From: Opitutia bacterium Tous-C4FEB
GTDB lineage: Bacteria; Verrucomicrobiota; Verrucomicrobiia; Opitutales; Opitutaceae
Direction: 5' to 3'
Assembly (NCBI GenBank): GCA_002304445.1
Contig: NEVA01000010.1
Location: 1-64,000 of the forward strand
Length of the DNA stretch: 64,000 nucleotides
The translations under genes were made by a program, and so were the position numbers. The notes under the pieces were generated by a model, which saw nothing but the letters and a program-made list of their open reading frames with translations, had not been told where the DNA came from and did no database searches. Shown here in pieces: positions 35,422-44,602 of this stretch. Within the stretch, counting starts at the first letter, position 1; the number at the start of each line of letters is the position of its first letter.

Positions 35422-36378
35422 TCAAAACCCCGGCGCCGCAGCCAGCAAAGCCTCGAGGTTCTCTTTCGACCGGAGCACGTCTTCCGACTTCACCCGCGGG
35501 CTGAGTTCCAAAACCAGTTCCTGACCCGGGCGCCAAAATTCGCTCACCATCTTAAAATCGATGTGACCGGAGCCAATCGGTTGGTGGTCCTGCCCGCTCG
35601 CACTCACATCGTGGAGGTGAAACCCAATAAGCTGCGGCGCATTTTTCGTCAGGTGGACGCGATGATCGAGCAATCCCATCGTCTGCTTGATGTCGGCGTG
35701 ACCCGTGTCGTGCCAGTATCCCGCCGGGCTTCCTTCCGACAAACCCGCGACAAAATCCGCGTAATCGGCATCAAGCGGCAGCTCCTCAAATTTCTCCCGA
35801 TTTTCGAAGCCCAGTTTCACGCCCTTGACCGCCGCATAGTCGAAAACTTCGAGCACGCTTGCCCGCGTTTGCGCCCAAAACGGCTTCATCCGCTTCCGCA
35901 GTTTTTCCAGCGCCTTGCCCACGAGCGCCGCATACTTCGGGTCCCCGTCGCGACCGGCGTTGGGCTTCCCGCTGAGATATTTTTTCAGCTTCCTCGCCGG
36001 ACTCGACCAGAAAAATGAAACGCTGCCGAGGTGACACACCACCACTCGGGCCCTGACTTGTGCCGCGAAATCGATCGAGCGCTTGGTGTGACGCACCCAC
36101 TGCTCATGCTCCTTATGGTCGGTCGCCGAAGGCTCGAAAAGATTCGGCGCGGCCTGCACGACTCCGATCGGCAGCGGGCAAAAGTTGTGGGTCGAGCCCA
36201 CCTTGATCATGCCCTCCTCCACCGCTTTCAGGATACCGGGGACCAGCACGATCCGCACACCATGGCTCAGCTCAACCTGATCGAATCCAAGATCGGCCAT
36301 CTCCCGCAACATCGCATAGCCGTCTTAGTGACGGTGTGAACACCAACAGCTTGAAAGCGAAAACGTCGGACGCGCCAT
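35422..36378 (-). pseudogene. Sugar phosphate isomerase/epimerase-like TIM barrel, interrupted by an early stop
   Basis: The body (35422-36312, 296 residues) is a xylose-isomerase-like TIM barrel: DQVELSHGVR, ARVVVCHLGSVSFFW, LGFENREKFEELPLD, GYWHDTGHADIKQ (metal-ligand region) and LIGFHLHDVSASG. In the same frame the coding signal continues upstream to ATG 36378, as MARPTFSLSSCWCSHRH, then TAA at 36327-36325, then DGYAMLREMADLGF. The SxCW...RHxDGYAML sequence looks like the family's first strand. The stop therefore appears to be a nonsense change or sequencing error in codon 18. A restart at ATG 36312 would make a barrel lacking its first strand. The end lies five bases from the convergent mutY stop. 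Confidence 0.75.
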
Positions 36379-36412
36379 CACATCACGAACCAACCTGACA
36401 ACGCGTTGCACC

Positions 36413-36454
36413 AAAAAAAGACCGCCGCCTGAAATTAGTCAGGCGGCGGTCTTT
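36413..36454 (-). terminator. Strong rho-independent terminator of rpsU
   Basis: A perfect 16-bp stem (36417-36432 with 36439-36454) has a six-base loop. On the minus strand it runs into seven T residues (the A-run at 36413-36419 on the plus strand). It begins 22 bases after the rpsU stop codon. There is no matching T-run on the other side, so it acts for the minus strand. Confidence 0.93.
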
Positions 36455-36476
36455 GGGGAAAAATTCCAATCCGGGA

Positions 36477-36674
36477 TTAGTCGGCGTGGCGACGACGGAG
36501 CATGTCCGTGAACTTCATAACCTTCTCGCGGCGGCGGCGCTTCTCGCACGGCTTCTCGAAGTAACGCTTGGCGCGGGTGCCCTTGATGATGTTCTCGCGC
36601 TCGAGCTTCTTCTTCATGCGACGAATCGCACGGTCGATGGGCTCGTTTTTGCGGATTTTGATTTCGATAGACAT
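36477..36674 (-). CDS. rpsU: Small ribosomal subunit protein bS21
   Basis: A 65-residue basic protein of the 30S subunit, with the family order: SIEIKIRKNEPIDRAIRRMK at the N-terminus, ENIIKGTRAKRYFEKP in the middle, and a strongly basic region CEKRRRREKV before the end MLRRRHAD. bS21 helps mRNA base-pair with 16S rRNA in initiation. ATG 36674 is clear; longer frames upstream are non-coding. It is monocistronic, ends in a strong terminator, and is divergent from dnaE. Confidence 0.97.
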   Translation of the reverse strand: MSIEIKIRKNEPIDRAIRRMKKKLERENIIKGTRAKRYFEKPCEKRRRREKVMKFTDMLRRRHAD

Positions 36675-36841
36675 ACTCGGGAGTCGTTTGGTGAAGGAAA
36701 AGCCCGCTAACAAGCCAAGCCGCATCGCTCGCGTCAACGGCTTTTTTCCAACCCGCTTTGCCGCAATTTTTCAGCTTCCGAGGGCGCAAAACGGGCCTTT
36801 CGCCTTGCGCGATTCCGGCGCCGCCTTTGCCTTCCTCGGCT

Positions 36842-39800
36842 GTGCCGTCCGCCGACCTGAATTTCGTCCATCTCCACGTTCATTCGGACTACAGTCTGCT
36901 CGACGGCGCTTGTCGCATTGATCGCTTGATGGACCGGGCAGTCGCCCTCGGCATGCCCGCCCTCGCGCTCACCGACCACGGAAACCTTTTTGGCGCTATC
37001 GACTTCTACAACACCGCCAAATCCAAAGGCATCAAACCGCTCGTCGGTTGCGAGCTCTACCTCGTTGAGACGTCACGCCTTGAGAAACACGGCCGCTCCG
37101 ACGACGACGGCAAAAGCATCTTCCACCTCGGCCTCCTGGCGAAGAACCTAACCGGCTACCAAAACCTGCTCAAACTTGTTTCCGACGCCCACCTCAAGGG
37201 CTTCTACTACAAGCCTCGCACCGATCTCGATACCCTCGCCAAATACGCCCCCGGACTCATCGGCTTCACCGGCTGTCTTGCCTCGCTCGTTCCCCAGCAC
37301 CTCCTCCACGACCGCGAGGACGAAGCCCGGAAAGCCTGCGCGCGTTTCGTCGATATCTTCGGCCGCGAAAACTACTTCGTCGAGATCCAGGACCACGGCA
37401 TCCCCGAGCAACGGAAAATTATCCCCGGCCTCCTCAAACTTGCCGAAGAGTTCAACCTGAAGGTCATCGCCACGAACGACGTTCACTACGTCAACTCCGC
37501 CGATTCCGGGCCCCACGACGCGATGCTCTGCATCCAGACGGGGGCCAAAATCGAAGACGAGAAACGCATGAAGTTTTCGGGTCATGAGTTCTACCTGAAG
37601 TCCCGGGCTGAGATGGAGAAACTCTTCATCGAGGTCCCCGAATCCATCACCAACACCCAGCTCGTCGCCGAGATGTGCGACCTCGCGATTCCTTTCCCCA
37701 AAGGCAGCGAGCGCTACCCCAAGTTTCCCCTACCCGTCGAAGTCTCCGCCAAGACCGACCGCGCCGGTTACCTAAAGGACCTTTGCATCGCCGGTCTTCG
37801 CCGTCGCTACGGTCTGGATTATGAACGCCCCGCCGCCCACGCCGATCCCGCGCTCGGCCAGACCCTCGTTGATCGCCTCGATTTCGAACTCAGCATCATC
37901 GGCAAAACCGGCTTCATCGACTACTTCCTCGTCGTTTGGGACTTCATCGATTGGGCGCGCAAACATGACATCCCCGTCGGCCCCGGCCGTGGCTCCGGCG
38001 CCGGTTGCCTCGTCGCCTACGTCCTCGCGATCACCAACCTCGATCCACTCCGTTTCAAGCTGCTCTTCGAGCGCTTCCTGAATCCCGAGCGCGTCTCCCC
38101 GCCCGACTTCGACATCGACTTCTGCATGAGACGCCGCGGCGAGGTCATCGACTACGTCCGCGAGAAATACGGCAAGGACTGCGTCGCCAACATCATCACC
38201 TACGGCACGCTCGGCGCCAAGATGGTCATCCGCGACATCTCGCGCGTTCACAATCTCGCCTACGCCGACGCCGACCGGCTCGCGAAGATGATCCCCGACG
38301 AGCTCAACATCACGCTCGAGGACGCCCTCAAGAAGTCCACCGAGCTGCGCGACGAAGTCGCCCGCAATCCCGTCGCCAAAAAAATCTTCGACCAAGCCCG
38401 CGTCCTCGAGGGCATGGTCCGCAACACCGGCAAACACGCCGCCGGCATCATCATCACCGACCGCCCCCTCGACGAGTTCGTTCCGCTCACCCTTCAGGAA
38501 GAAGACGTCACCGTGCAGTTCGACATGAACGCCGTCGGCAAGCTCGGCCTGCTGAAAATGGACTTCCTCGGCCTGAAGACGCTCACCGTCATCGCCGACG
38601 CCGTGGACAACATCCGCCGCACCGCCGATCCGAAGTTCGACATTGAGACCATTCCGCTCGAAGACGCTAAGACCTTCGCCCTGCTCAACTCCGGCCGCAC
38701 CACCGGCGTGTTCCAGCTTGAATCCGGCGGCATGCAAAATCTCTGCCGCCAGATCAGCCTCTCCACGATCGACGAGATCGTCGCCCTCATCGCCCTTTAC
38801 CGCCCCGGCCCCATGGAGTGGATCCCCGATTACGTCCGCGGCAAAAAAGACCCGTCCACCGTCACCTACCCGCACAAGCTCCTCGAAGAAGTCTGCCGCG
38901 AGACCTACGGCATCATGGTCTATCAGGAACAAGTCATGGAGGCCGCCAAGATTATCGCCGGCTACACCCTCGGCGGCGCCGACATGCTCCGCCGCGCCAT
39001 GGGCAAAAAAGACGCCGATGCCATGGCCAAGGAGCGCACCAAGTTCGTCGAAGGCGCCAAACGCGTGAACAACATCGAGGAAAAAACCGCCAATTCGATC
39101 TTCGACATTCTCAACAAATTCGCCGGCTACGGCTTCAACAAATCCCACTCTGCCGCCTACGCGATCCTCAGCTACCAGACCGGTTTCCTGAAAGCCAACT
39201 ACCCGGTACAGTTCATGGCCGCCATGCTCAGCTCCGAGCTCGGCAACTCCGAAAAGGTCTCTCACTTTGTCGCCGAATGCGAAGCCATGGGCCTCAAGGT
39301 CCTCGGCCCCGACGTGAACGAGTCCCGCGAGATGTTCACGCCTGTCGCCGACAAAATCCGCTTTGGCCTCGCCGGCGTCAAAGGCGTGGGAGAACTCGCC
39401 GCGCAAAAGATCATCGCCGAACGCGACGCCAAAGGTCCTTTCGCCTCCTTCGAAGATTTCATCTCCCGCGTCGACGGCCGTGCGATCAACAAGCGTGTGC
39501 TCGAGCACCTCTCGAAGACCGGCGCCTTCGATTTTAGCGGCGCTCTCCGCAAAAAAATATTCGACAGCATCGACGGCGCCATGGCCACCGCCGCCAATAA
39601 TGCCCGCGACAAAGCCGCCGGCCAACACAGCTTCATGGATATGCTCGCCGAGCCCGCCCCGGCGAAGAAATCTCCCGCCTCCACGACCGTCTCGCGCACC
39701 GCCCTCCCCTCTGCCCCCGGCTCCGCCGACAGTGAGGACTTCACCTCCGCCGAGCGCCTCATTTTCGAAAAAGAACTCCTCGGCTTCTACGTCTCCGGCC

Positions 39801-40432
39801 ATCCGATGAACGTTTACGCCGGCATCACCGACGCCGTGGACACCTACGCCGTGGACGACCTGCTCAAACAGGGCGACCGCGTCGAATTCCGGATCGGGGG
39901 CATCGCCAGCAACATCGTCAAACGGCTCTCGAAAAAAGATAACCGCCCGTGGGCGATGTTCACCCTCGCCACGAAGAACGCTTCGGTCGCGCTCAACCTC
40001 TTCGCCGACGGCTACGCCAACTATGGTGCCATCCTCGTCGAAAACGCGCCCATCCTCGTCCTCGGCAACATCATCACCGGCACCGAGGGCCCACGCATCA
40101 ACGTCAAGGAGTGCTACCCGCTCGACAACGAGGTCACCCGTCTCGTCAAAAAGGTCACTTGGCTCCTCAACCCCGCGCACCCCGAGCTCCCTTCGTTCCT
40201 ACGACTCCTCCGGGAAACCTTGAACAAGCAGGTCGGCGACACCCGCGTCGAATTCGCCTTCATTTTCGAGAAACGCATCGCGCCCTACGCCGAGGCCAGC
40301 ACCGCGCTCACCTGGAAACTGAACGGCGCCACCTTCCAGCAGCTACGCGCCCATCCCGCCGTTGCCGGTGTCCAGCTCCAAACCCGCGCCCTCGAGTTGA
40401 AGCAGGACCGTAAATGGTCGAAGAAGTCCTGA
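36842..40432 (+). CDS. dnaE: DNA polymerase III alpha subunit
   Basis: The catalytic subunit of the replicative polymerase, 1196 residues from GTG 36842. The PHP domain starts with FVHLHVHSDYSLLDG. The palm contains GPGRGSGAGCLVAYVL near residue 380 and the catalytic PDFDIDFCMRRRGEV near 421. The fingers include NTGKHAAGIIIT and YQEQVMEAAKIIAGY. A helix-hairpin-helix region (GLAGVKGVGELAAQKI) near 845 and the OB fold follow, ending in a C-terminal domain. A TTG 28 codons upstream (36758) is the alternative start. GTG is chosen because it directly precedes the conserved N-terminus. Length and order match DnaE1-type enzymes. Confidence 0.96.
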   Translation: MPSADLNFVHLHVHSDYSLLDGACRIDRLMDRAVALGMPALALTDHGNLFGAIDFYNTAKSKGIKPLVGCELYLVETSRLEKHGRSDDDGKSIFHLGLLAKNLTGYQNLLKLVSDAHLKGFYYKPRTDLDTLAKYAPGLIGFTGCLASLVPQHLLHDREDEARKACARFVDIFGRENYFVEIQDHGIPEQRKIIPGLLKLAEEFNLKVIATNDVHYVNSADSGPHDAMLCIQTGAKIEDEKRMKFSGHEFYLKSRAEMEKLFIEVPESITNTQLVAEMCDLAIPFPKGSERYPKFPLPVEVSAKTDRAGYLKDLCIAGLRRRYGLDYERPAAHADPALGQTLVDRLDFELSIIGKTGFIDYFLVVWDFIDWARKHDIPVGPGRGSGAGCLVAYVLAITNLDPLRFKLLFERFLNPERVSPPDFDIDFCMRRRGEVIDYVREKYGKDCVANIITYGTLGAKMVIRDISRVHNLAYADADRLAKMIPDELNITLEDALKKSTELRDEVARNPVAKKIFDQARVLEGMVRNTGKHAAGIIITDRPLDEFVPLTLQEEDVTVQFDMNAVGKLGLLKMDFLGLKTLTVIADAVDNIRRTADPKFDIETIPLEDAKTFALLNSGRTTGVFQLESGGMQNLCRQISLSTIDEIVALIALYRPGPMEWIPDYVRGKKDPSTVTYPHKLLEEVCRETYGIMVYQEQVMEAAKIIAGYTLGGADMLRRAMGKKDADAMAKERTKFVEGAKRVNNIEEKTANSIFDILNKFAGYGFNKSHSAAYAILSYQTGFLKANYPVQFMAAMLSSELGNSEKVSHFVAECEAMGLKVLGPDVNESREMFTPVADKIRFGLAGVKGVGELAAQKIIAERDAKGPFASFEDFISRVDGRAINKRVLEHLSKTGAFDFSGALRKKIFDSIDGAMATAANNARDKAAGQHSFMDMLAEPAPAKKSPASTTVSRTALPSAPGSADSEDFTSAERLIFEKELLGFYVSGHPMNVYAGITDAVDTYAVDDLLKQGDRVEFRIGGIASNIVKRLSKKDNRPWAMFTLATKNASVALNLFADGYANYGAILVENAPILVLGNIITGTEGPRINVKECYPLDNEVTRLVKKVTWLLNPAHPELPSFLRLLRETLNKQVGDTRVEFAFIFEKRIAPYAEASTALTWKLNGATFQQLRAHPAVAGVQLQTRALELKQDRKWSKKS

Positions 40433-40493
40433 CCGCACCGTCCGGAAATAACATTTCCCCTTTTCCCGTCTTTCGTGTGTTTCGTAGCGACAC

Positions 40494-41615
40494 ATGATCG
40501 ACCAGGCCCTGCTCAATCACGCCGCCGGCGTGCTCAAAACCATTTCCGCCGACCAACGCGCCGACACCGCTCTGCGCTACTATTTCGAACGCCACGGCTA
40601 CATTCAGCCGCCCGCCCGCCGCGTGATCAGTCATGCGGTCTTCGTCTATTTTCGCTGGTTTCAATGGCTCGACGAAAAAGCCTCCCCTCAGAAACGGCTC
40701 GAACAGGCCCAGGGCTTGCACGAGCGCTTCACCGCCGATCCGAAATCCATCAAAACCGAGGCCCTCGCCGCTCTCGCTGTGCCCGACTGGCTCAAAACGG
40801 AACTCACCGAACTCCCCGCCGACTATCTTCGTCAACTCCAGCGCGATCCCGCGCTCTGGCTCCGCGCCCGGCCCGGCCAAGTCCACCGCCTCGCCAAAGC
40901 CCTCTTCTGCGGCGAGCTCACGCCCCAAGCACCCGATGCCCTCCGGTTCACGGGCACCAGCGATCTCTTCAAATCTGAGCCCTTCAAAGCCGGCGCCTTT
41001 GAGATCCAAGATCTCGCCTCGCAACTCGTCAGCGTCGCCGCCGCCCCTCTGCCAGGTGAGACATGGTGGGACGCTTGTGCCGGCGAAGGCGGCAAAACCC
41101 TCCACCTCGCCGATCTCATGATGAACAAGGGCCTCGTCTGGGCCACCGACCGCCACGAGAAGCGGATCGAGACTCTCAAGCGCCGCGCCGCCCGCGCGAA
41201 ACTCTTCAACTACCGCACCGCTTTCTGGGACGGTTCTGCCCGTCTTCCAACCAAGGCCAAGTTCGACGGCATCCTCCTTGATGCTCCCTGCAGCGGCGTC
41301 GGCACGTGGCAACGCAACCCCCACGCCCGTTGGACGACCACCCCGACCGACGTCGCCGAACTCGCCGCCACCCAGCTCGCGATGCTCAACCACATCGCCG
41401 GCTCGCTCAAACCCGGCGGTCGCCTCGTTTACTCCGTCTGCACCCTCACCCGCAGCGAGACCACGGCCGTTGCCGCCGCCTTCACCGCCCTGCACCCCGA
41501 ACTCGAGCCGCTCCCGCTCGCCTCGCTCAAGTCGACCCAGCCCGCCCTCTTTCTCTGGCCCCACGAGCTCAACGCCAACGGCATGTTCATCGCCACGTGG
41601 CAGCGAAAAAAATAA
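40494..41615 (+). CDS. RsmB/NOP2-family RNA cytosine-C5 methyltransferase
   Basis: A 373-residue SAM-dependent enzyme that methylates cytosine C5 in rRNA or tRNA. The N-terminal helical region resembles the NusB-like domain of RsmB. The catalytic domain has TWWDACAGEGGKTLHLADLM near residue 196 (SAM loop), VWATDRHEKRIETLKRR near 219, the catalytic LLDAPCSGVGTWQRNP near 260 and VYSVCTLTRSE near 312, holding the two family cysteines. ATG 40494 follows a CCGTCTTTCGTGTGTTTCGTAG-like intergenic motif. The end overlaps the next gene by 19 bases. Confidence 0.92.
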   Translation: MIDQALLNHAAGVLKTISADQRADTALRYYFERHGYIQPPARRVISHAVFVYFRWFQWLDEKASPQKRLEQAQGLHERFTADPKSIKTEALAALAVPDWLKTELTELPADYLRQLQRDPALWLRARPGQVHRLAKALFCGELTPQAPDALRFTGTSDLFKSEPFKAGAFEIQDLASQLVSVAAAPLPGETWWDACAGEGGKTLHLADLMMNKGLVWATDRHEKRIETLKRRAARAKLFNYRTAFWDGSARLPTKAKFDGILLDAPCSGVGTWQRNPHARWTTTPTDVAELAATQLAMLNHIAGSLKPGGRLVYSVCTLTRSETTAVAAAFTALHPELEPLPLASLKSTQPALFLWPHELNANGMFIATWQRKK

Positions 41616-42379
41616 CGCCAGCCACCGTCCGCGCCGATTTCAACGATCCAGTCGCGGTCATCCATTACGCCCGCGCGGCCCACTTCATGGGCTTGTGGGC
41701 GTCCGAGCGTGTTCTCATCGGACGGTATTTTACCGACCTCACGGCGCCCCTGCTCGAAGCCGGTTGCGGCGCCGGCCGCGCGACCCTCGGCCTTTGGGAT
41801 GCTGGCTACAAAAACCTGACCGCCTTCGACTTCGCCTCCGAACTCATCGACCAGGCCCGTTCTCTCGCCACCGCCCGCGACGCCGCCGCCATCCGCTTCC
41901 TCCACGCCGACGCCACCAAACTTCCTCCGGAAATTTGTCATCCATTAGATGCCAAACGTTTCGGCGGCGCGCTTTTTCTCTTTAACGGCCTGATGCAGAT
42001 TCCCCGCCGTGCGCGGCGCCGGGCTGCGCTCCGCCACCTCCACCGCGTGTGCGCACCCGGCGCGCCGCTCCTCATCACGACCCACGACCGTGACCAAAAC
42101 CAAGTCGAGCGTGCCCTCTGGCGCCTCGAAGCCCTCCGCTGGGAACGCGGCGAACAGGACCCGCGCCTGCTCGAATTCGGTGACCGCTACTTCGACGAGG
42201 CCGGCGTCGGACGCACCTTCATGCACCTGCCCGATCGCGCCGAAATCCTCGCCGACTTTGCCGCGACCGGCTGGACGCATACCTTCGACGCACTCCGCAA
42301 GACCATCGCGCCGGAGGCCCGCGCCGTGCGCGATTTTTCCGACGAGTGCCGCTTCTGGGTCGCCCACCGCGGGCCTTGA
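41597..42379 (+). CDS. Class I SAM-dependent methyltransferase
   Basis: A 260-residue methyltransferase. Motif I is APLLEAGCGAGRATLGLWDAG near residue 50, followed by FDFASELIDQARSLA, FLHADATKLP and a long family-specific C-terminus (RTFMHLPDRAEILADFAATG). The acceptor substrate is unknown. The start GTG 41597 is inferred: it lies within the last codons of the RsmB-like gene (19-base overlap) and gives a natural N-terminus; an internal ATG at 41687 is the alternative. The two genes are clearly co-transcribed. Confidence 0.82.
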   Translation: MAAKKITPATVRADFNDPVAVIHYARAAHFMGLWASERVLIGRYFTDLTAPLLEAGCGAGRATLGLWDAGYKNLTAFDFASELIDQARSLATARDAAAIRFLHADATKLPPEICHPLDAKRFGGALFLFNGLMQIPRRARRRAALRHLHRVCAPGAPLLITTHDRDQNQVERALWRLEALRWERGEQDPRLLEFGDRYFDEAGVGRTFMHLPDRAEILADFAATGWTHTFDALRKTIAPEARAVRDFSDECRFWVAHRGP

Positions 42380-42435
42380 TCTTGGCCGCAAGCAAGGACG
42401 GCTCGCCGGACCGTCCACCGTCCTTAATCCGATTT

Positions 42436-42545
42436 GCTTCCACACCGGATCCAGCTGTTCGGGTGTAGAAGCCTGCTTGCCGACGATTCAGTCCATCGCC
42501 CGCTGGGGTGCTCAGGGAATCCCCCGCGAGAGGCTACTACACCCG
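42436..42545. repeat. Three mutually pairing inverted-repeat segments between convergent genes
   Basis: Segment B (42460-42473, CGGGTGTAGAAGCC) can pair with upstream segment A (42436-42448, 11 of 13 positions). It can alternatively pair with downstream segment C (42532-42545, 13 of 14 positions). The two hairpins are mutually exclusive. The element lies between the 3' ends of the methyltransferase (+) and the autotransporter (-), so it could be a bidirectional 3' structure, a decayed repeat pair or a small RNA. No T-run follows either stem. Confidence 0.55.
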
Positions 42546-42589
42546 TCGCCTTACTGGCCGCCAAAACGGGGAGATACCCTGCGCCTCGC

Positions 42590-44461
42590 TCAAAAACCCG
42601 TCTGCACCGACAACGAGAATCGGCTCGCGAGCTTGTCCCCGCTCCGGATGTCGCCGGCGTAACCCAAAGAACCGCTCCAATTCCTAAACAGCGTCACCGT
42701 CGCCGCGCCGCCGAGCTCAAAGCCGCTGCCATCGCCGTCTTCCACTCGAATCGTGGTCGGCCGCGTGACGTTACCCGCCAGCCGCCCCGTGATCGACCGA
42801 TCCGAACTGCTGATCTCACCGTGCCACGCCGCTCGGAAATCAAAACGGACCGCGCACTCGGCGATCTTTGTATCCTTCGAGAAATCCACGCCCACGCTGC
42901 CGGCCGAGCTCTTCACGTCTTGCGCCCCGAAATCCATCGTCACCACGGGCACGTCCTTCTCGGTGTAACCTTCGAGCTTCACGCGCTCCGTGCGCAAGCC
43001 GAGCCACGGGCGGACGTTTAACCCCTGCAACGGATCGAGCGCCCAGATCGCCTTAACGCCCGCGCCCCAATGTTCGCCGCCCGCTTTGCCCGAAGTGCGA
43101 TAACCGGCGAATCCCGTCGTCCGCTTGATGCCCTCCACATCCAATCCGCCATACGCGACGTCGAGCACAAGCGACACCGGGCCTCCGCGCCAAACACCAT
43201 ACGCGCGACCCGTCAGATCACGAATCGAGTAGCGGCCGCCGCCACCACTCACCTCAGCTTCGAGCTTTCCGGAATTCAGGGCGGCGCCCGCCACGAAGTT
43301 CTCGCCGAGACGCACGTCACCACCGGCGGTCACCACTTGGGCGGTGTAGTTGAACTTCCGCTGCCAGCCATCGGCCGAGCGGTTGCCGTCACCGTAGTTG
43401 AAAGCCGCATAGAGATCAGTCCGGCCGTTCGCGCGGTTCGTCGTGGCGACCTGCGCGATCCGCGCATCGAGCGCGGCCACCGAGATCGACTGCAACGCCA
43501 GCGCCGCGCTGCCCTGCGTGGCCGCGAAGCCGACCACCGGCTCCGGATTGAGCGCCTCGACCACGGCCCCGGAGAGGAGCGCATGGGTCTTGGTCGTCGG
43601 GTGGATGTCATCGAAGAAAACGTAGCCCGCCGGATCACCGCCGCCCCCAGCCGAGGCCGGCGCAATGGCAAACGAGGTCGCATTCGTAAACCCGAGTGCC
43701 CGGAAATCCAGAATCACACGGTCCAGCAACGACTGCACGTCGATGTAGACGAGATTCACATCCGCGGCCGGCGCGCTGGCGGCAATCGCTCCGAGGCGCG
43801 TCCGCAACTCCGCGTTAAACGCCGAACTCACGCGAAGCCCGAACGCCTGAGCCGTACTGCCGAGCGCCACCGAGCGCGCCGTCGCGCCCAGATTCGGCAG
43901 GCCCGCCACCACGATATTCTTCGCGCCCAGCCCAACGAGCGATTGCACGCCGCCCGCCACCGTCGCCGCCGTCGCGGCCCCCGCCACATCAAGGTTCGCG
44001 GGATTCAAAGCCGTCGTCGGCGCGGAGAGCACGGGGATCAGGTCGTTCGCCCCGAAAAACACGGTGAACAGGTCCGTCCTCGTCGGCGTGATCGCCCGAG
44101 CTTGGTAAAGACCGATCTGCACCGCCATCGACGGCGGCAGCGTGCCGGCCCCGCCTGCGGTCGCGCCGCCAAACGCAAAATTCAAACTGCTCTTCACGCT
44201 GGCGGGCGAAGTCGCCACGAGCGCCAGATTGTTGCCAAGCAATTCGGTAAACACGCGGCCGTTGGCGAAGCGTCCTTGAAAATACGGTGCGCCTGGGGTG
44301 CCCGCGCCGAGCGCGCTCGTGGCCGCGAACAGGTTTCCGCTGTCGCTCAAGCTGTCGCCGAACGAATACTGGTTGGTAAAGGTGCGGTTCTGCGCCGCCG
44401 CGACCGACAGCAGGGCAAAGAGACACAAGGCGACACGGCTGAGCTTAAGGCGGTTATTCAT
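42590..44461 (-). CDS. GDSL/SGNH esterase with C-terminal autotransporter domain
   Basis: A 623-residue secreted esterase. The signal peptide (RVALCLFALLSVAAA) precedes the SGNH domain at about residues 28-330, with nucleophile Ser 37 in SFGDSLSDSGN, the NFAFGGAT block, FTVFFGANDLIPV and the catalytic FFDDIHPTTKTHALL. The remaining 290 residues are an outer-membrane beta-barrel ending in a terminal aromatic (SLSVQTGF), so the enzyme is displayed by type V secretion as in Pseudomonas EstA. It probably hydrolyses short- to medium-chain esters at the surface. ATG 44461 is chosen since the upstream extension is not coding-like. Confidence 0.92.
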   Translation of the reverse strand: MNNRLKLSRVALCLFALLSVAAAQNRTFTNQYSFGDSLSDSGNLFAATSALGAGTPGAPYFQGRFANGRVFTELLGNNLALVATSPASVKSSLNFAFGGATAGGAGTLPPSMAVQIGLYQARAITPTRTDLFTVFFGANDLIPVLSAPTTALNPANLDVAGAATAATVAGGVQSLVGLGAKNIVVAGLPNLGATARSVALGSTAQAFGLRVSSAFNAELRTRLGAIAASAPAADVNLVYIDVQSLLDRVILDFRALGFTNATSFAIAPASAGGGGDPAGYVFFDDIHPTTKTHALLSGAVVEALNPEPVVGFAATQGSAALALQSISVAALDARIAQVATTNRANGRTDLYAAFNYGDGNRSADGWQRKFNYTAQVVTAGGDVRLGENFVAGAALNSGKLEAEVSGGGGRYSIRDLTGRAYGVWRGGPVSLVLDVAYGGLDVEGIKRTTGFAGYRTSGKAGGEHWGAGVKAIWALDPLQGLNVRPWLGLRTERVKLEGYTEKDVPVVTMDFGAQDVKSSAGSVGVDFSKDTKIAECAVRFDFRAAWHGEISSSDRSITGRLAGNVTRPTTIRVEDGDGSGFELGGAATVTLFRNWSGSLGYAGDIRSGDKLASRFSLSVQTGF

Positions 44462-44602
44462 AGGATTTAAACGAGGTTTTGGCCAAGAAACCGCGCCCAC
44501 CGTCGAGCGCAAGCCACAAGCCCGGATCACCCCACCCGACACTTGCCCAGCTCCTCGGCGGCCCTAGCGTGCCCGCGCGATGTTTCCCGCCGCCTCTCTT
44601 CC

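Noticed and set aside
37772-40180. Very long open frame opposite dnaE
   Set aside because: It lies wholly antisense to the conserved dnaE coding sequence and its translation is Gly/Val/Asp/Glu-rich, as expected of a mirror frame in GC-rich DNA.
43070-44470. 466-codon plus-strand frame across the GDSL autotransporter gene
   Set aside because: The minus-strand frame has clear esterase and barrel motifs; the plus-strand product is Arg/His-rich without any motif.
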